Shown: positions 40,578 through 49,259 of the stretch, in pieces
How positions within the stretch are numbered: position 1 is the stretch's first letter
Layout of the letters: each line of letters begins with the position of its first letter
Origin: Pseudomonas izuensis
Lineage (GTDB): Bacteria > Pseudomonadota > Gammaproteobacteria > Pseudomonadales > Pseudomonadaceae
Length of the DNA: 64,000 nt
Direction of reading: 5' to 3'
Assembly (NCBI RefSeq): GCF_009861505.1
Contig: NZ_WTFT01000008.1
Location: 117,552-181,551, forward strand
Translations under genes and position numbers: made by a program
The notes under the pieces: generated by a model
The model's database searches: none
What the model was told of the DNA's origin: nothing
The model's input: only the letters and a program-made list of their open reading frames with translations

Positions 40578-42065
40578 CTATCGGCGTTTGCTGCCACCCA
40601 GTAAAGATCCCATTAACCCCCGCACCAACTGCCGTCCCAATTGGTTCGCCGCCTGGCGCATCGCCGATTTCAGTGCCTGCCCGGCCGCCGTACCGAGAAA
40701 CTCCCCGGCCTGCTCGGTGAAACTCGGCTCTTGCGGTGCCGGTTTGCCTGGCGCCGCGTCGGGCTCCGGCGCCAGCCCCTTGCGCCCCATCAGCACTTCG
40801 TATGCCGACTCACGATCGATCGGTTTGTCATATCGCCCCTTGAACGGCGAACCGGCGATCAGCACCGTGCGCTCGGTCTCGGTCAACGGTCCGATCCGTG
40901 ATTGCGGCGGTGCCACCAACACCCGCTGGACCATCTCCGGCGTGCCTTTGTCCTGCAAGGTGCCGACTAATGCTTCACCGATACCGAGTTCAGTCAGAAC
41001 CGACAAGGCATCGAACGCCGGGTTCGGCCGAAAGCCGTCAGCCACCGCCCGAAGGGATTTCTGTTCCTTGGCGGTGAACGCGCGCAAGCCATGCTGGATG
41101 CGCAACCCGAGCTGTGCCAGCACGTCATCCGGCAAATCACCCGGCGATTGGGTGACGAAATACACGCCCACGCCTTTCGAGCGGATCAATCGCACCACCT
41201 GCTCCAGACGATCCTGCAACGCCTTGGGGGTGCCGGTGAATAACAAATGCGCTTCGTCGAAAATCAGCGCCAGCAACGGTTTGTCCTCGTCACCACGTTC
41301 CGGCAACTGCTCGAACAGCTCGGCCAACAGCCACAGCAGAAAGGTCGCGTAGACTTTCGGCGCCTCATGTACCAGACGACTGGCGTCGAGCAAATGAATG
41401 CGCCCCCGCCCCTCGGCGGTCGGTTGCAGAATGTCTTCGAGTTGCAGCGCCGGTTCGCCGAACAGGGCCTCGGCGCCCTGCTGCTCAAGGGTCGCCAGGC
41501 GCCGCAACAGGGCCTGGCTGGAACCGGTGGTCATCAGCGCCGCATCGTCCCCCAGCAATTGCGGATTGTCCTTGAGGTGGTTGAGCAGTGCCTTGAGGTC
41601 CTTGAGGTCCAGCAGCAACAGGCCTTCGCGGTCCGCGACCTTGAAGGCGGCGTACAGCGCCGATTGCTGACTGTCGGTCAGTTCCAGAAGGCTGCCGAGC
41701 AGCAATGGCCCCATTTCGCTCAAGGTGGTGCGTAACGGATGACCGGACTGACCGTGTATGTCCCACAACGTCACCGGATACGCCGCCGGCTTGTAGTTCA
41801 GCCACGGCATACCGGCGATCCGCTCGGCGATCTTGCCCTGGGGGTTTCCCGCGGCGCCCAGCCCACACAGGTCACCTTTTATATCGGCGGCGAACACCGC
41901 CACGCCGGCATCGCTGAAGGCTTCGGCCATACGTTGCAAGGTGACCGTCTTGCCGGTCCCCGTAGCGCCTGCAATCAAACCGTGACGGTTGGCCAGGCGC
42001 ATGGCCTGGGCAATCGGCTGCCCTGAAAGGTCGGCGCCGATAACAAGTTGCGATAAATCAGGCAT
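40578..42065 (-). CDS. HerA-like (DUF853/YjgR) ATPase
   Basis: 495 residues from MPDLSQLVIG, chosen because GGTGA lies just upstream; an ATG at 42077 is possible. Walker A AGATGTGKT (32-40), Walker B LLALIFDEAHLLF, and FVTQSPGDLPDDV sensor motif. The family is a cytosolic HerA/FtsK-type ATPase of unknown role, widespread in proteobacteria. The C-terminal 70 residues are Pro/Ala-rich then amphipathic and basic. Single gene. Confidence 0.9.
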   Translation of the reverse strand: MPDLSQLVIGADLSGQPIAQAMRLANRHGLIAGATGTGKTVTLQRMAEAFSDAGVAVFAADIKGDLCGLGAAGNPQGKIAERIAGMPWLNYKPAAYPVTLWDIHGQSGHPLRTTLSEMGPLLLGSLLELTDSQQSALYAAFKVADREGLLLLDLKDLKALLNHLKDNPQLLGDDAALMTTGSSQALLRRLATLEQQGAEALFGEPALQLEDILQPTAEGRGRIHLLDASRLVHEAPKVYATFLLWLLAELFEQLPERGDEDKPLLALIFDEAHLLFTGTPKALQDRLEQVVRLIRSKGVGVYFVTQSPGDLPDDVLAQLGLRIQHGLRAFTAKEQKSLRAVADGFRPNPAFDALSVLTELGIGEALVGTLQDKGTPEMVQRVLVAPPQSRIGPLTETERTVLIAGSPFKGRYDKPIDRESAYEVLMGRKGLAPEPDAAPGKPAPQEPSFTEQAGEFLGTAAGQALKSAMRQAANQLGRQLVRGLMGSLLGGSKRR

Positions 42066-42254
42066 TTGGTCACCCATGGTTAATCTTTGGTGCTGCACGG
42101 CCGATAGGAATGAGTACAAAGCAGACAGACACAACCTGGTCGGACATTTCCCTTAAGGAGCGATGGAAATATCACTTGCTTTCAACCTTGCTCATATTGC
42201 GTCCCTTTATAAAAGCACGCGATGGGCATTAAGACCTTAGCGGAACCCCAAGCC

Positions 42255-44144
42255 ATGAACAAAAATCTACGTTTCAGCCATAAAATCCTGCTTGCCGCCG
42301 CCCTCATCGTCATTGCTGCCTTTGCCTCGTTCACGCTGTACAACGACTATTTGCAGCGCAACGCCATTCACAAGAATCTGGACAATTATCTGCAGGAAAT
42401 GGGCAGAGTCACTGCCAACAATATCCAGACCTGGCTCAACGGGCGCAGCTTGCTGATTGAAAACCTTTCACAATCCGTTGCGCTGAATTCCGACGCCGAC
42501 AACGTTTCCAAATTGCTGGTACAAAAAGCCGTGACTTCATCGTTCATGGGCGCCTACCTGGGCAGCAAGGACGGTTCATTCATCATTCGCCCGGACAGCA
42601 AGATGCCCGACGGCTACGACCCGCGCGCGCGCCCTTGGTACAAGAGCGCGCAAGGCACCAGCGGTTCGGCCTTGACGGAGCCCTATCTGGATCTGGCTTC
42701 CGGCCAACTGGTGATTTCCATCGTCAACAGTGTCATCAAGGACGGACAAAACATCGGTGTCGTCGGCGGCGACCTGAGTTTGCAAGTGATCGCCGACAGC
42801 CTCAACGCACTGGACTTCAACGGAATGGGTTATGCCTTCCTGGTCAGCTCGGACGGCAAGATCCTGGTGCACCCCGACAAAGCACTGGCGATGAAAACGC
42901 TCAAGGACGTCTACCCACAGGACACGCCTGCCATCAGCAGCGAAATGAGCGAAATCCAGGTTGACGGTAAAACCCGCATCGTGACTTTCACCCCGATCAA
43001 AGGGCTGTCGTCGGTCAACTGGTACATCGGTCTGTCCGTCGATAAGGAAAAAGCCTTCTCGATGCTCAGCGACTTCCGCACCTCGGCAGTCATTGCGACC
43101 ATTATTGCCGTGGCGATCATCATCGCCCTGCTGGGCATGCTGATCCGCATCCTGATCCAGCCCCTGAACATCATGACCCGCGCCATGGCTGACATTGCCG
43201 ATGGCGAAGGCGACCTGACGAAACGCCTGACCATCGTGAACAACGATGAGTTCGGCATCCTCGCCACTGCGTTCAACCGCTTCGTCGACCGCATCCACGG
43301 CTCGATTCGCGAGGTGTCTTCCGCCACCGGGCAAGTCAACGAAGTGGCGTTGCGGGTAGTGGCCGCTTCCAACTCGTCGATGTTCAACTCCGACCAACAA
43401 GCCTCGCGCACCAGCAGCGTGGCGGCGGCGATCAACCAGCTCGGCGCTGCCGCCCAGGAAATCGCCCGCAACGCCGCGCAAGCCTCGAATCAGGCCAGCG
43501 ATGCCCGCAGCCTTGCAGAAGATGGCCAACAAGTGGTGGATCGCAGCATTGTCGCGATGAATCAGCTGTCGACCATGCTCAGCGCCTCCAGCACCAACAT
43601 CGAATCGCTCAACAGCAAAACCGTGAACATCGGGCAGATTCTCGAAGTGATCACCAGCATCTCTCAACAAACCAACCTGCTGGCACTCAACGCCGCCATT
43701 GAAGCGGCCCGGGCAGGCGAAGCCGGGCGCGGGTTTGCAGTGGTGGCCGATGAAGTGCGTAACCTGGCACACCGCACGCAAGAGTCGGCGCAACAGGTGC
43801 AGACCATGATCGAGGAGCTGCAGGTCGGCGCCCGAGAATCCGTCAGCACCATGAGCGACAGCCAGCGCCACAGCCAGGACAGCGTGGAAATCGCCAATCT
43901 TGCCGGGGAGCGCCTGAGCAGCGTGACCCAGCGCATCGGTGAAATCGACGGCATGAACCAGTCGGTGGCCACGGCGACCGAGGAACAGACGGCTGTGGTG
44001 GAGTCGATCAACGTCGACATCACTGAAATCAACACGTTGAACCAGGAGGGTGTGGAAAACCTGCAATCGACACTGCGTGCCTGTGCCGATCTTGAGCAGC
44101 AGGCGGCGCGCCTTAAACAACTGGTAGGCAGTTTCCGTATCTAG
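42255..44144 (+). CDS. PctA-type amino-acid chemoreceptor (dCache_1)
   Basis: 629 residues from [10 protein letters not shown], the same length as P. aeruginosa PctA. TM1 (about 11-30), periplasmic dCache domain (about 35-275), TM2 (about 280-305), HAMP, and signalling domain with the conserved tip [20 protein letters not shown]. The amino-acid-binding residues of the dCache AA motif are all present: Y121, R126, W128, Y129, Y144, D146 and D173. This supports amino-acid chemotaxis. The start at 42222 would add 11 residues and is less likely. Confidence 0.93.
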   Translation: MNKNLRFSHKILLAAALIVIAAFASFTLYNDYLQRNAIHKNLDNYLQEMGRVTANNIQTWLNGRSLLIENLSQSVALNSDADNVSKLLVQKAVTSSFMGAYLGSKDGSFIIRPDSKMPDGYDPRARPWYKSAQGTSGSALTEPYLDLASGQLVISIVNSVIKDGQNIGVVGGDLSLQVIADSLNALDFNGMGYAFLVSSDGKILVHPDKALAMKTLKDVYPQDTPAISSEMSEIQVDGKTRIVTFTPIKGLSSVNWYIGLSVDKEKAFSMLSDFRTSAVIATIIAVAIIIALLGMLIRILIQPLNIMTRAMADIADGEGDLTKRLTIVNNDEFGILATAFNRFVDRIHGSIREVSSATGQVNEVALRVVAASNSSMFNSDQQASRTSSVAAAINQLGAAAQEIARNAAQASNQASDARSLAEDGQQVVDRSIVAMNQLSTMLSASSTNIESLNSKTVNIGQILEVITSISQQTNLLALNAAIEAARAGEAGRGFAVVADEVRNLAHRTQESAQQVQTMIEELQVGARESVSTMSDSQRHSQDSVEIANLAGERLSSVTQRIGEIDGMNQSVATATEEQTAVVESINVDITEINTLNQEGVENLQSTLRACADLEQQAARLKQLVGSFRI

Positions 44145-44160
44145 CGCCTGAGCTGGCCCC

Positions 44161-44240
44161 TTCGCGAGCAGGCTCGCTCCCACATTTGACCGCGTTCTCA
44201 GGAACTACCCGGTTTAATGTGGGAGCGAGCCTGCTCGCGA
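44161..44240. repeat. REP doublet
   Basis: TTCGCGAGCAGGCTCGCTCC and inverted GGGAGCGAGCCTGCTCGCGA, between the chemoreceptor and glycosyltransferase genes. Confidence 0.85.
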
Positions 44241-44358
44241 ATGCGGTCTGTAAAACCCCGCAAAACCTTGCTGACACCCCACCCACAAAACCCCAGCCGA
44301 ACATCTATTCTTCATTAAGGTCAACCAAGGAGATCAACGGACCGGAGGGATGTTCATC

Positions 44359-45471
44359 GTGCATATCGCGGACATAACCATGTTCTACGCCCCTGCCAGC
44401 GGTGGCGTGCGCACGTATCTGGACGCCAAACATCATCGCCTGTGCACAAGGCCGGGCATTCGCCATAGTTTACTGATTCCCGGGCCATCCTTCGGCGAAC
44501 AGGATGGCATCTACACCGTTCCTGCTCCCGCCCTGCCCTTCGGCAAAGGTTATCGCTTTCCGTTGCGTCTCGCGCCCTGGCGCAATGTCCTCCACGACCT
44601 GCAACCCAACCTGATCGAGGTCGGCGACCCTTACCTCACTGCCTGGGCCGCCCTGGATGCGCGCCGGCAACTGGATGTGCCGGTGATTGGCTTTTATCAC
44701 TCGGACCTGCCGCTGCTGGTCAGCAACCGCATGGGCAACTGGTTCACCCCCAACGTCGAAGCTTATGTCAGCAAGCTCTACGGCAACTTCGACCGGGTGC
44801 TGGCGCCGAGCCGGATCATGGCTGACAAGCTGACCGGCCTCGGGGTCAAGAATGTTTTCGTGCAACCCCTGGGTGTCGACTTGCGAACGTTCCATCCCGA
44901 AGCACGCGATCCCGGCCTGAGGGCCGAACTGGGTCTCGACGAAAACACTCATCTGCTGATCTTCGCCGGGCGCGGTTCCAAGGAAAAAAACCTGCCGGTC
45001 CTGCTCGACTGCATGAAACGCCTGGGCCGACGCTATCACCTGCTGCTGGTGGGCTCGTCGATGCCGACCGCCGTGCCGGGCAATGTCACCGTCATCGATG
45101 AATTCCGGCCCGTCGCGCAAGTCGCCCGCCTGATGGCCAGTGCCGATGCATTACTGCATGCCGGCGATCAGGAAACCTTTGGCCTGGTGGTCCTCGAGGC
45201 CATGGCCTGCGGCATCCCAGTGGTGGCCGTGGCAGCCGGCGCGTTTGAGGAAATCATCAACGATCGATGTGGCGTGTTGTGTGCGCCAAACGATCCGCTG
45301 GCCATGGCCAGTGCCGTGCGCGGACTGTTCAGCCAGGGCAGTGCAGCCCTCGGCCAGCAAGCACGACGCCATGTCGAGCGGCATTACGCCTGGGATACCG
45401 TGGTCAACAGTTTGCTCGGCCACTATCACGCCGTACTCGGCAATCAATGGCCGCAGGCGGCCAATGGTTGA
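44359..45471 (+). CDS. GT4 glycosyltransferase
   Basis: 370 residues, GT-B fold. N-terminal HIADITMFYAPASGGVRTYL (donor/acceptor glycine loop) and C-terminal AGRGSKEKNLPVLLDCMKRL, then HAGDQETFGLVVLEAMACG with the EX7E motif of retaining GT4 enzymes. The start is probably the GTG at 44359, 10 bp after GGAGG; the ATG at 44350 is too close to that site. First gene of a three-gene coupled operon. The sugar and acceptor are unknown; a lipid or exported glycan is plausible given its partners. Confidence 0.9.
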   Translation: MHIADITMFYAPASGGVRTYLDAKHHRLCTRPGIRHSLLIPGPSFGEQDGIYTVPAPALPFGKGYRFPLRLAPWRNVLHDLQPNLIEVGDPYLTAWAALDARRQLDVPVIGFYHSDLPLLVSNRMGNWFTPNVEAYVSKLYGNFDRVLAPSRIMADKLTGLGVKNVFVQPLGVDLRTFHPEARDPGLRAELGLDENTHLLIFAGRGSKEKNLPVLLDCMKRLGRRYHLLLVGSSMPTAVPGNVTVIDEFRPVAQVARLMASADALLHAGDQETFGLVVLEAMACGIPVVAVAAGAFEEIINDRCGVLCAPNDPLAMASAVRGLFSQGSAALGQQARRHVERHYAWDTVVNSLLGHYHAVLGNQWPQAANG

Positions 45472-45475
45472 GCCC

Positions 45476-46240
45476 ATGAATGCGCCCAGTCTTTTATTGG
45501 TGCTGCACGATGTCGCGCCGCAAACATGGGTCGATTACCAGCCCTTTGTCGAAGCCGTCGACGCGCTCGGCACTGTGCCGATGACCTGGCTGGTGGTGCC
45601 GGATTTCCACAAGTGCAACGCCCTGCAAGCCCATCCGGAATTTCGCCACCGGCTCGACGAACGGCTTGCCCACGACGATGAACTGGCGTTGCACGGCTAT
45701 TTTCATTGCGATGACGGACCGATGGCGAGCAATCCCCGAGACTGGTTCATGCGCCGGATCTATACCCATGAAGGTGAGTTCTACAACCTGTCCCGGGAGG
45801 CCGCCCTTGCCCGTCTGCGCGCCGGTATCGACATGTTCCACCGTTATCAATGGCCGCTGCAGGGCTTCGTCGCTCCGGCCTGGCTGATGAGCGAAGGCAC
45901 GCGCCAGGCCTTGCGCCAACTTCCCCTGGCTTACACCAGCGATGCACAACATCTCTATCGCCTGCCGGACTTCACAGCGGTCAATGCGCCTGGATTGGTC
46001 TGGAGTGCGCGCAGTGCCTGGCGCCGGGGCTTGTCGAAACTGGTCAGCGATCAACTCGAACAACGCTGGCGGCAGGCACCGGTCATTCGCCTTGGCTTGC
46101 ACCCGGTGGATATGCGACACGAATTTTCGCGTACTTATTGGCTCAATACCCTCATGCGCCTGCTCGATGAAGGCCGGGTGCCAATGACCAAGGCGCACTG
46201 GCTGGCACAGCAAGGCGACCGCCGGGATCGTGCCGCATGA
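45476..46240 (+). CDS. DUF2334 polysaccharide-deacetylase-like protein
   Basis: 254 residues from MNAPSLLLVLHDVAPQTWVD; an ATG at 45464, overlapping the glycosyltransferase stop, is the alternative. NodB-like features: HD in LHDVAP, LALHGYFHCDD, FVAPAWLMSEGTRQ and LGLHPVDM. No signal peptide, so it should act in the cytoplasm. Its stop overlaps the next gene by four bases. Likely modifies the product of the upstream glycosyltransferase; this is inference. Confidence 0.88.
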   Translation: MNAPSLLLVLHDVAPQTWVDYQPFVEAVDALGTVPMTWLVVPDFHKCNALQAHPEFRHRLDERLAHDDELALHGYFHCDDGPMASNPRDWFMRRIYTHEGEFYNLSREAALARLRAGIDMFHRYQWPLQGFVAPAWLMSEGTRQALRQLPLAYTSDAQHLYRLPDFTAVNAPGLVWSARSAWRRGLSKLVSDQLEQRWRQAPVIRLGLHPVDMRHEFSRTYWLNTLMRLLDEGRVPMTKAHWLAQQGDRRDRAA

Positions 46241-47232
46241 GCCGCGGGATTGTGTTGCTGATCGGCCTGTTCGCCGCAGTGCTGATTCCCTGGTTATTGG
46301 GCGGCAGCGAAACCTGGTCGCGACTGAACGCTTTTCCACTGAGTTGGCTGCTGGTCATGTTCGCCATGATCCTGCTGTGCTGGGTGGTGAATACCCTGCG
46401 CCTGCGTCTGTTGCTGGGGGACCAGCGCGCAAAGGTAAGCCCGGTGAAAAGTCTCGGCGTGGTGATGGCCGCCGAATTTGCCTACTGCGCCACCCCCGGC
46501 GGCAGCGGCGGACCACTGACCATCATGGCATTGCTGGCGCGCAACGGCGTGCGTCCGGCCAGAGGCAGTGCCGTGTTTGCCATGGATCAGTTGAGCGATC
46601 TGTTGTTTTTCCTTTGCGCGCTTGGCGCGATCCTGATTTATGCGCTGTTCCAGCACCTGAGCCAGCGCATGGAGTGGCTGCTGATTGTCAGTGCCATCTC
46701 GATGTTCGGCGGCCTGGTCTGTTGTGTCGTGGTGGCCCGCTATCACCGCTTGCTGATTCGGCTGAGCGGCCGATTGCTCAATCGCTTCAACGTCCAATCC
46801 ACCACGCGTATGCGCTGGGCACGAAAACTCCTGCACTTTCTGGCGGCGTTTACCGACACCCTGAAGCTGCCCTTCCAGACGCTGATCACGGTGTTTGCCT
46901 TGACCTGCCTGCATTGGATCTTGCGTTACAGCGTGCTGTATCTGGCGTTGCGAGGGCTTGGCGCGGACTTGCAGTGGGCCTGGAGCTTTCTGATCCAGAT
47001 GCTGTCACTGAGTGCAGGACAGTTCAGCCTGTTACCGGGTGGGGCCGGGGCGGCAGAACTGACGTCAGCGGCGCTGTTGGCACCCATGGTGGGAAAATCC
47101 ACGGCGGCCGCGGCGATCCTGATCTGGCGGGCGGTGACCTATTACTTCTATCTTTTAGTGGGCGGGCCGGTGTTTTTGTTGATGCTGGGCCGACCACTGC
47201 TCAAGAAGCTGTTGAAACTCAAGCAAGCCTGA
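46237..47232 (+). CDS. UPF0104 / LPG_synthase_TM flippase-like membrane protein
   Basis: 331 residues with about eight transmembrane helices and the family motifs EFAYCATPGGSGGPLTIMAL, FAMDQLSDLLFF and SLLPGGAGAAELTSAALLA. The family includes the flippase half of MprF. ATGA overlap with the deacetylase gene shows tight coupling. A role in moving a glycosylated lipid across the inner membrane fits the operon but is inference. Confidence 0.88.
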   Translation: MSRGIVLLIGLFAAVLIPWLLGGSETWSRLNAFPLSWLLVMFAMILLCWVVNTLRLRLLLGDQRAKVSPVKSLGVVMAAEFAYCATPGGSGGPLTIMALLARNGVRPARGSAVFAMDQLSDLLFFLCALGAILIYALFQHLSQRMEWLLIVSAISMFGGLVCCVVVARYHRLLIRLSGRLLNRFNVQSTTRMRWARKLLHFLAAFTDTLKLPFQTLITVFALTCLHWILRYSVLYLALRGLGADLQWAWSFLIQMLSLSAGQFSLLPGGAGAAELTSAALLAPMVGKSTAAAAILIWRAVTYYFYLLVGGPVFLLMLGRPLLKKLLKLKQA

Positions 47233-47245
47233 TCATCAACCCCTT

Positions 47246-47336
47246 TGTAGGAGCTGGCTTGCCAGCGAAGGCGGCCTGACTGCCAACATAAATGTTGAAT
47301 GTTATGGCCCCTTCGCCGGCAAGCCGGCTCCTACAG
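47246..47336. repeat. REP doublet reaching into the next gene
   Basis: TGTAGGAGCTGGCTTGCCAG and inverted CGGCAAGCCGGCTCCTACAG. Its last bases (47331-47336) contain the stop codon of the small acidic protein on the minus strand. Confidence 0.85.
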
Positions 47337-47507
47337 GTCATCGGGCTTATCGTCGGACTTTTCCTGCAACTGCTCCCACAACTCGGCAGCACCCGGAAAC
47401 TCCGTGCCATCTTCCGCACTCATGTCATCCGGGTCGTACCGGCTCAAACAGCCCTCGCCCAACGTGGCGGGTGCTTTGGAAGTCGCTTTATCCAGTGGGT
47501 CGGCCAT
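47331..47507 (-). CDS. Small acidic protein of unknown function
   Basis: 58 residues from MADPLDKATSKAPATLGEGC, with GAGGAAATCACC before the ATG. Rich in Asp and Glu (about one quarter), a single cysteine (C20), no membrane segment. It ends DDKPDDL. The TAG stop is part of the REP doublet. It looks like a conserved Pseudomonas small protein with no known role; I base reality on the good ribosome binding site and protein-like composition. Confidence 0.7.
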   Translation of the reverse strand: MADPLDKATSKAPATLGEGCLSRYDPDDMSAEDGTEFPGAAELWEQLQEKSDDKPDDL

Positions 47508-47593
47508 GGTGATTTCCTCAGTGCAGAAACGGCGAAGGGCCTGCAACGATTGAACGCCCAGGCCCTTCGAATTTCAACCGTGTCGTGACGGGA

Positions 47594-48442
47594 TCAGAAC
47601 ACCACGGTTTTGTTACCGTGCACCAGCACCCGGTCTTCCAAGTGATAGCGCAGGCCGCGGGCCAGTACCATTTTCTCGACGTCGCGACCGAAACGCACCA
47701 TGTCTTCAATGCTGTCGCTGTGGCTGACGCGCACCACGTCTTGCTCGATGATCGGACCAGCGTCCAGTTCTTCGGTCACGTAGTGGCAAGTGGCACCGAT
47801 CAACTTCACACCGCGCATGGACGCCTGGTGGTACGGCTTGGCGCCGACGAACGACGGCAGGAAGCTGTGGTGAATGTTGATGACCTTGTGTGCATATTCG
47901 CTGCACAGCTCGGGCGGCAGGATTTGCATGTAACGAGCCAGTACGACCACTTCGGCATCGTGCTGTTTGACCAGGCGCGAGACTTCAGCGAATGCAGGCT
48001 CCTTGTCTTGCGGATTGACCGGCACGTGGTAATACGGAATGCCGTGCCATTCAACCATGCTGCGCAGGTCGTCGTGGTTGGAGATCACGCAGGCGATTTC
48101 ACAGTCCAGTTCATCGCTGTGCCAGCGATGCAACAAGTCCGCGAGGCAGTGGGATTCGCGACTGGCCATCAGCACCACGCGCTTTTTCTGCGCGGTATCG
48201 GTGATGCGCCAATCCATCGAGAACTCTTCGGCAATCGGCGCAAACGCTTCGCGAAAGGCTTCGATACCAAAGGGCAGCGAGTCGGCGCGAATTTCGTGAC
48301 GCATGAAGAACCAGCCGCTGAGATTGTCCGAGTGATGGCTCGCTTCAGTGATCCAGCCGTTATGTGACGCCAGAAAGTTACTGACTTTAGCAACGATGCC
48401 GACGCGGTCCGGGCAAGAGATCACCAGCCGAAAGGTGCGCAT
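47594..48442 (-). CDS. purU: Formyltetrahydrofolate deformylase
   Basis: Hydrolyses 10-formyl-THF to formate and THF, balancing one-carbon pools. 282 residues from MRTFRLVISCPDRVGIVAKV: N-terminal ACT domain (about 1-85) and formyl-transferase domain with NIHHSFLPSFVGAKPYHQA and GATCHYVTEELDAGPIIEQD, containing the catalytic Asn, His and Asp. It shares folate chemistry with the gcv operon but is regulated separately. Confidence 0.95.
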   Translation of the reverse strand: MRTFRLVISCPDRVGIVAKVSNFLASHNGWITEASHHSDNLSGWFFMRHEIRADSLPFGIEAFREAFAPIAEEFSMDWRITDTAQKKRVVLMASRESHCLADLLHRWHSDELDCEIACVISNHDDLRSMVEWHGIPYYHVPVNPQDKEPAFAEVSRLVKQHDAEVVVLARYMQILPPELCSEYAHKVINIHHSFLPSFVGAKPYHQASMRGVKLIGATCHYVTEELDAGPIIEQDVVRVSHSDSIEDMVRFGRDVEKMVLARGLRYHLEDRVLVHGNKTVVF

Positions 48443-48780
48443 GAGGGGGAAACTCCAGAACTTCGCAAAGGCCGCCATTCTAGCGATTGCGCAGCAAAAC
48501 TGCAGTATCGAATCATGCCAGGCCTTGCCCGACGGCCGGCGGTCAGGTTCTTTCAGCCCTCAAGGCTCTCGCCTTGGCAGTGTTGTTAACCCTCAAGCAG
48601 CATCTCAATTGTGAATATTTGCAGCGCAAGCTTCGAAGTATTTAACTGCTCATCCAATGTAGACCGAACTCATCGTACTTAAATTAAATAAACTCCGGTT
48701 TAATGTTTACTTGATGAAATACCCTGACTATTATTGCCGCACTGTCCCTGCCATCCCGTTTCCTGCATAAGGTAGTAATC
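48443..48780. other. AT-rich upstream region of the mvaT-family gene
   Basis: 338 bp without a gene. The right 150 bp (TACTTAAATTAAATAAACTC and nearby) are far more AT-rich than the neighbouring genes, the sort of DNA bound by MvaT proteins themselves. No clean -10/-35 pair was fixed. Confidence 0.5.
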
Positions 48781-49158
48781 ATGTCCTTGATCAACGAATA
48801 TCGCGCCACCGAAGAAGCTATCAAAGAGCTGCAAGCCCGTTTGAAGAACCTGTCCCAAGACGACAAACTGCAAACCGAGCTGGAGTTCGAAGGCAAACTG
48901 CGTACCCTGATGGGCGAATACTCCAAGTCCCTGCGCGACATCATCGCGTTGCTGGATCCGGAATCCAAAACCAAGGCACCACGCGGCGGCGCAGTAAAAA
49001 CTACCGGCACCAAGCGTGCTCGCAAAGTTAAACAATACAAAAACCCGCACAACGGCGAAGTCATCGAAACCAAAGGTGGCAACCACAAGACTCTGAAAGA
49101 GTGGAAAGCCAAGTGGGGCGGTGACGTGGTTGAAGGCTGGGCTACCCTGCTGGGCTAA
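48781..49158 (+). CDS. mvaT: MvaT/TurA-family H-NS-like silencer
   Basis: 125 residues. N-terminal coiled coil (about 1-60, EYRATEEAIKELQARLKNLS) for dimer and higher-order assembly; linker with basic APRGGAVK; C-terminal DNA-binding domain with KQYKNPHNGEVIETKGGNHK and LKEWKAKWG, including the minor-groove RGN-like hook in GGNH. Pseudomonas carry several paralogues (MvaT, MvaV, TurA-E); the exact one is uncertain. Monocistronic. Confidence 0.93.
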   Translation: MSLINEYRATEEAIKELQARLKNLSQDDKLQTELEFEGKLRTLMGEYSKSLRDIIALLDPESKTKAPRGGAVKTTGTKRARKVKQYKNPHNGEVIETKGGNHKTLKEWKAKWGGDVVEGWATLLG

Positions 49159-49190
49159 GCCACAGTGCTTGTTGCAGATAGATCTGCGAC

Positions 49191-49226
49191 AAAAAATAAC
49201 GCCAGCATTGCGCTGGCGTTTTTTTA
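49191..49226. terminator. Bidirectional terminator between mvaT and sbcB
   Basis: AACGCCAGC / GCTGGCGTT around a 5-nt loop, preceded by A6 and followed by T7. Confidence 0.92.
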
Positions 49227-49259
49227 TGCCCGGAGTTTAGCCTCCGTTCGTTTTCGATT

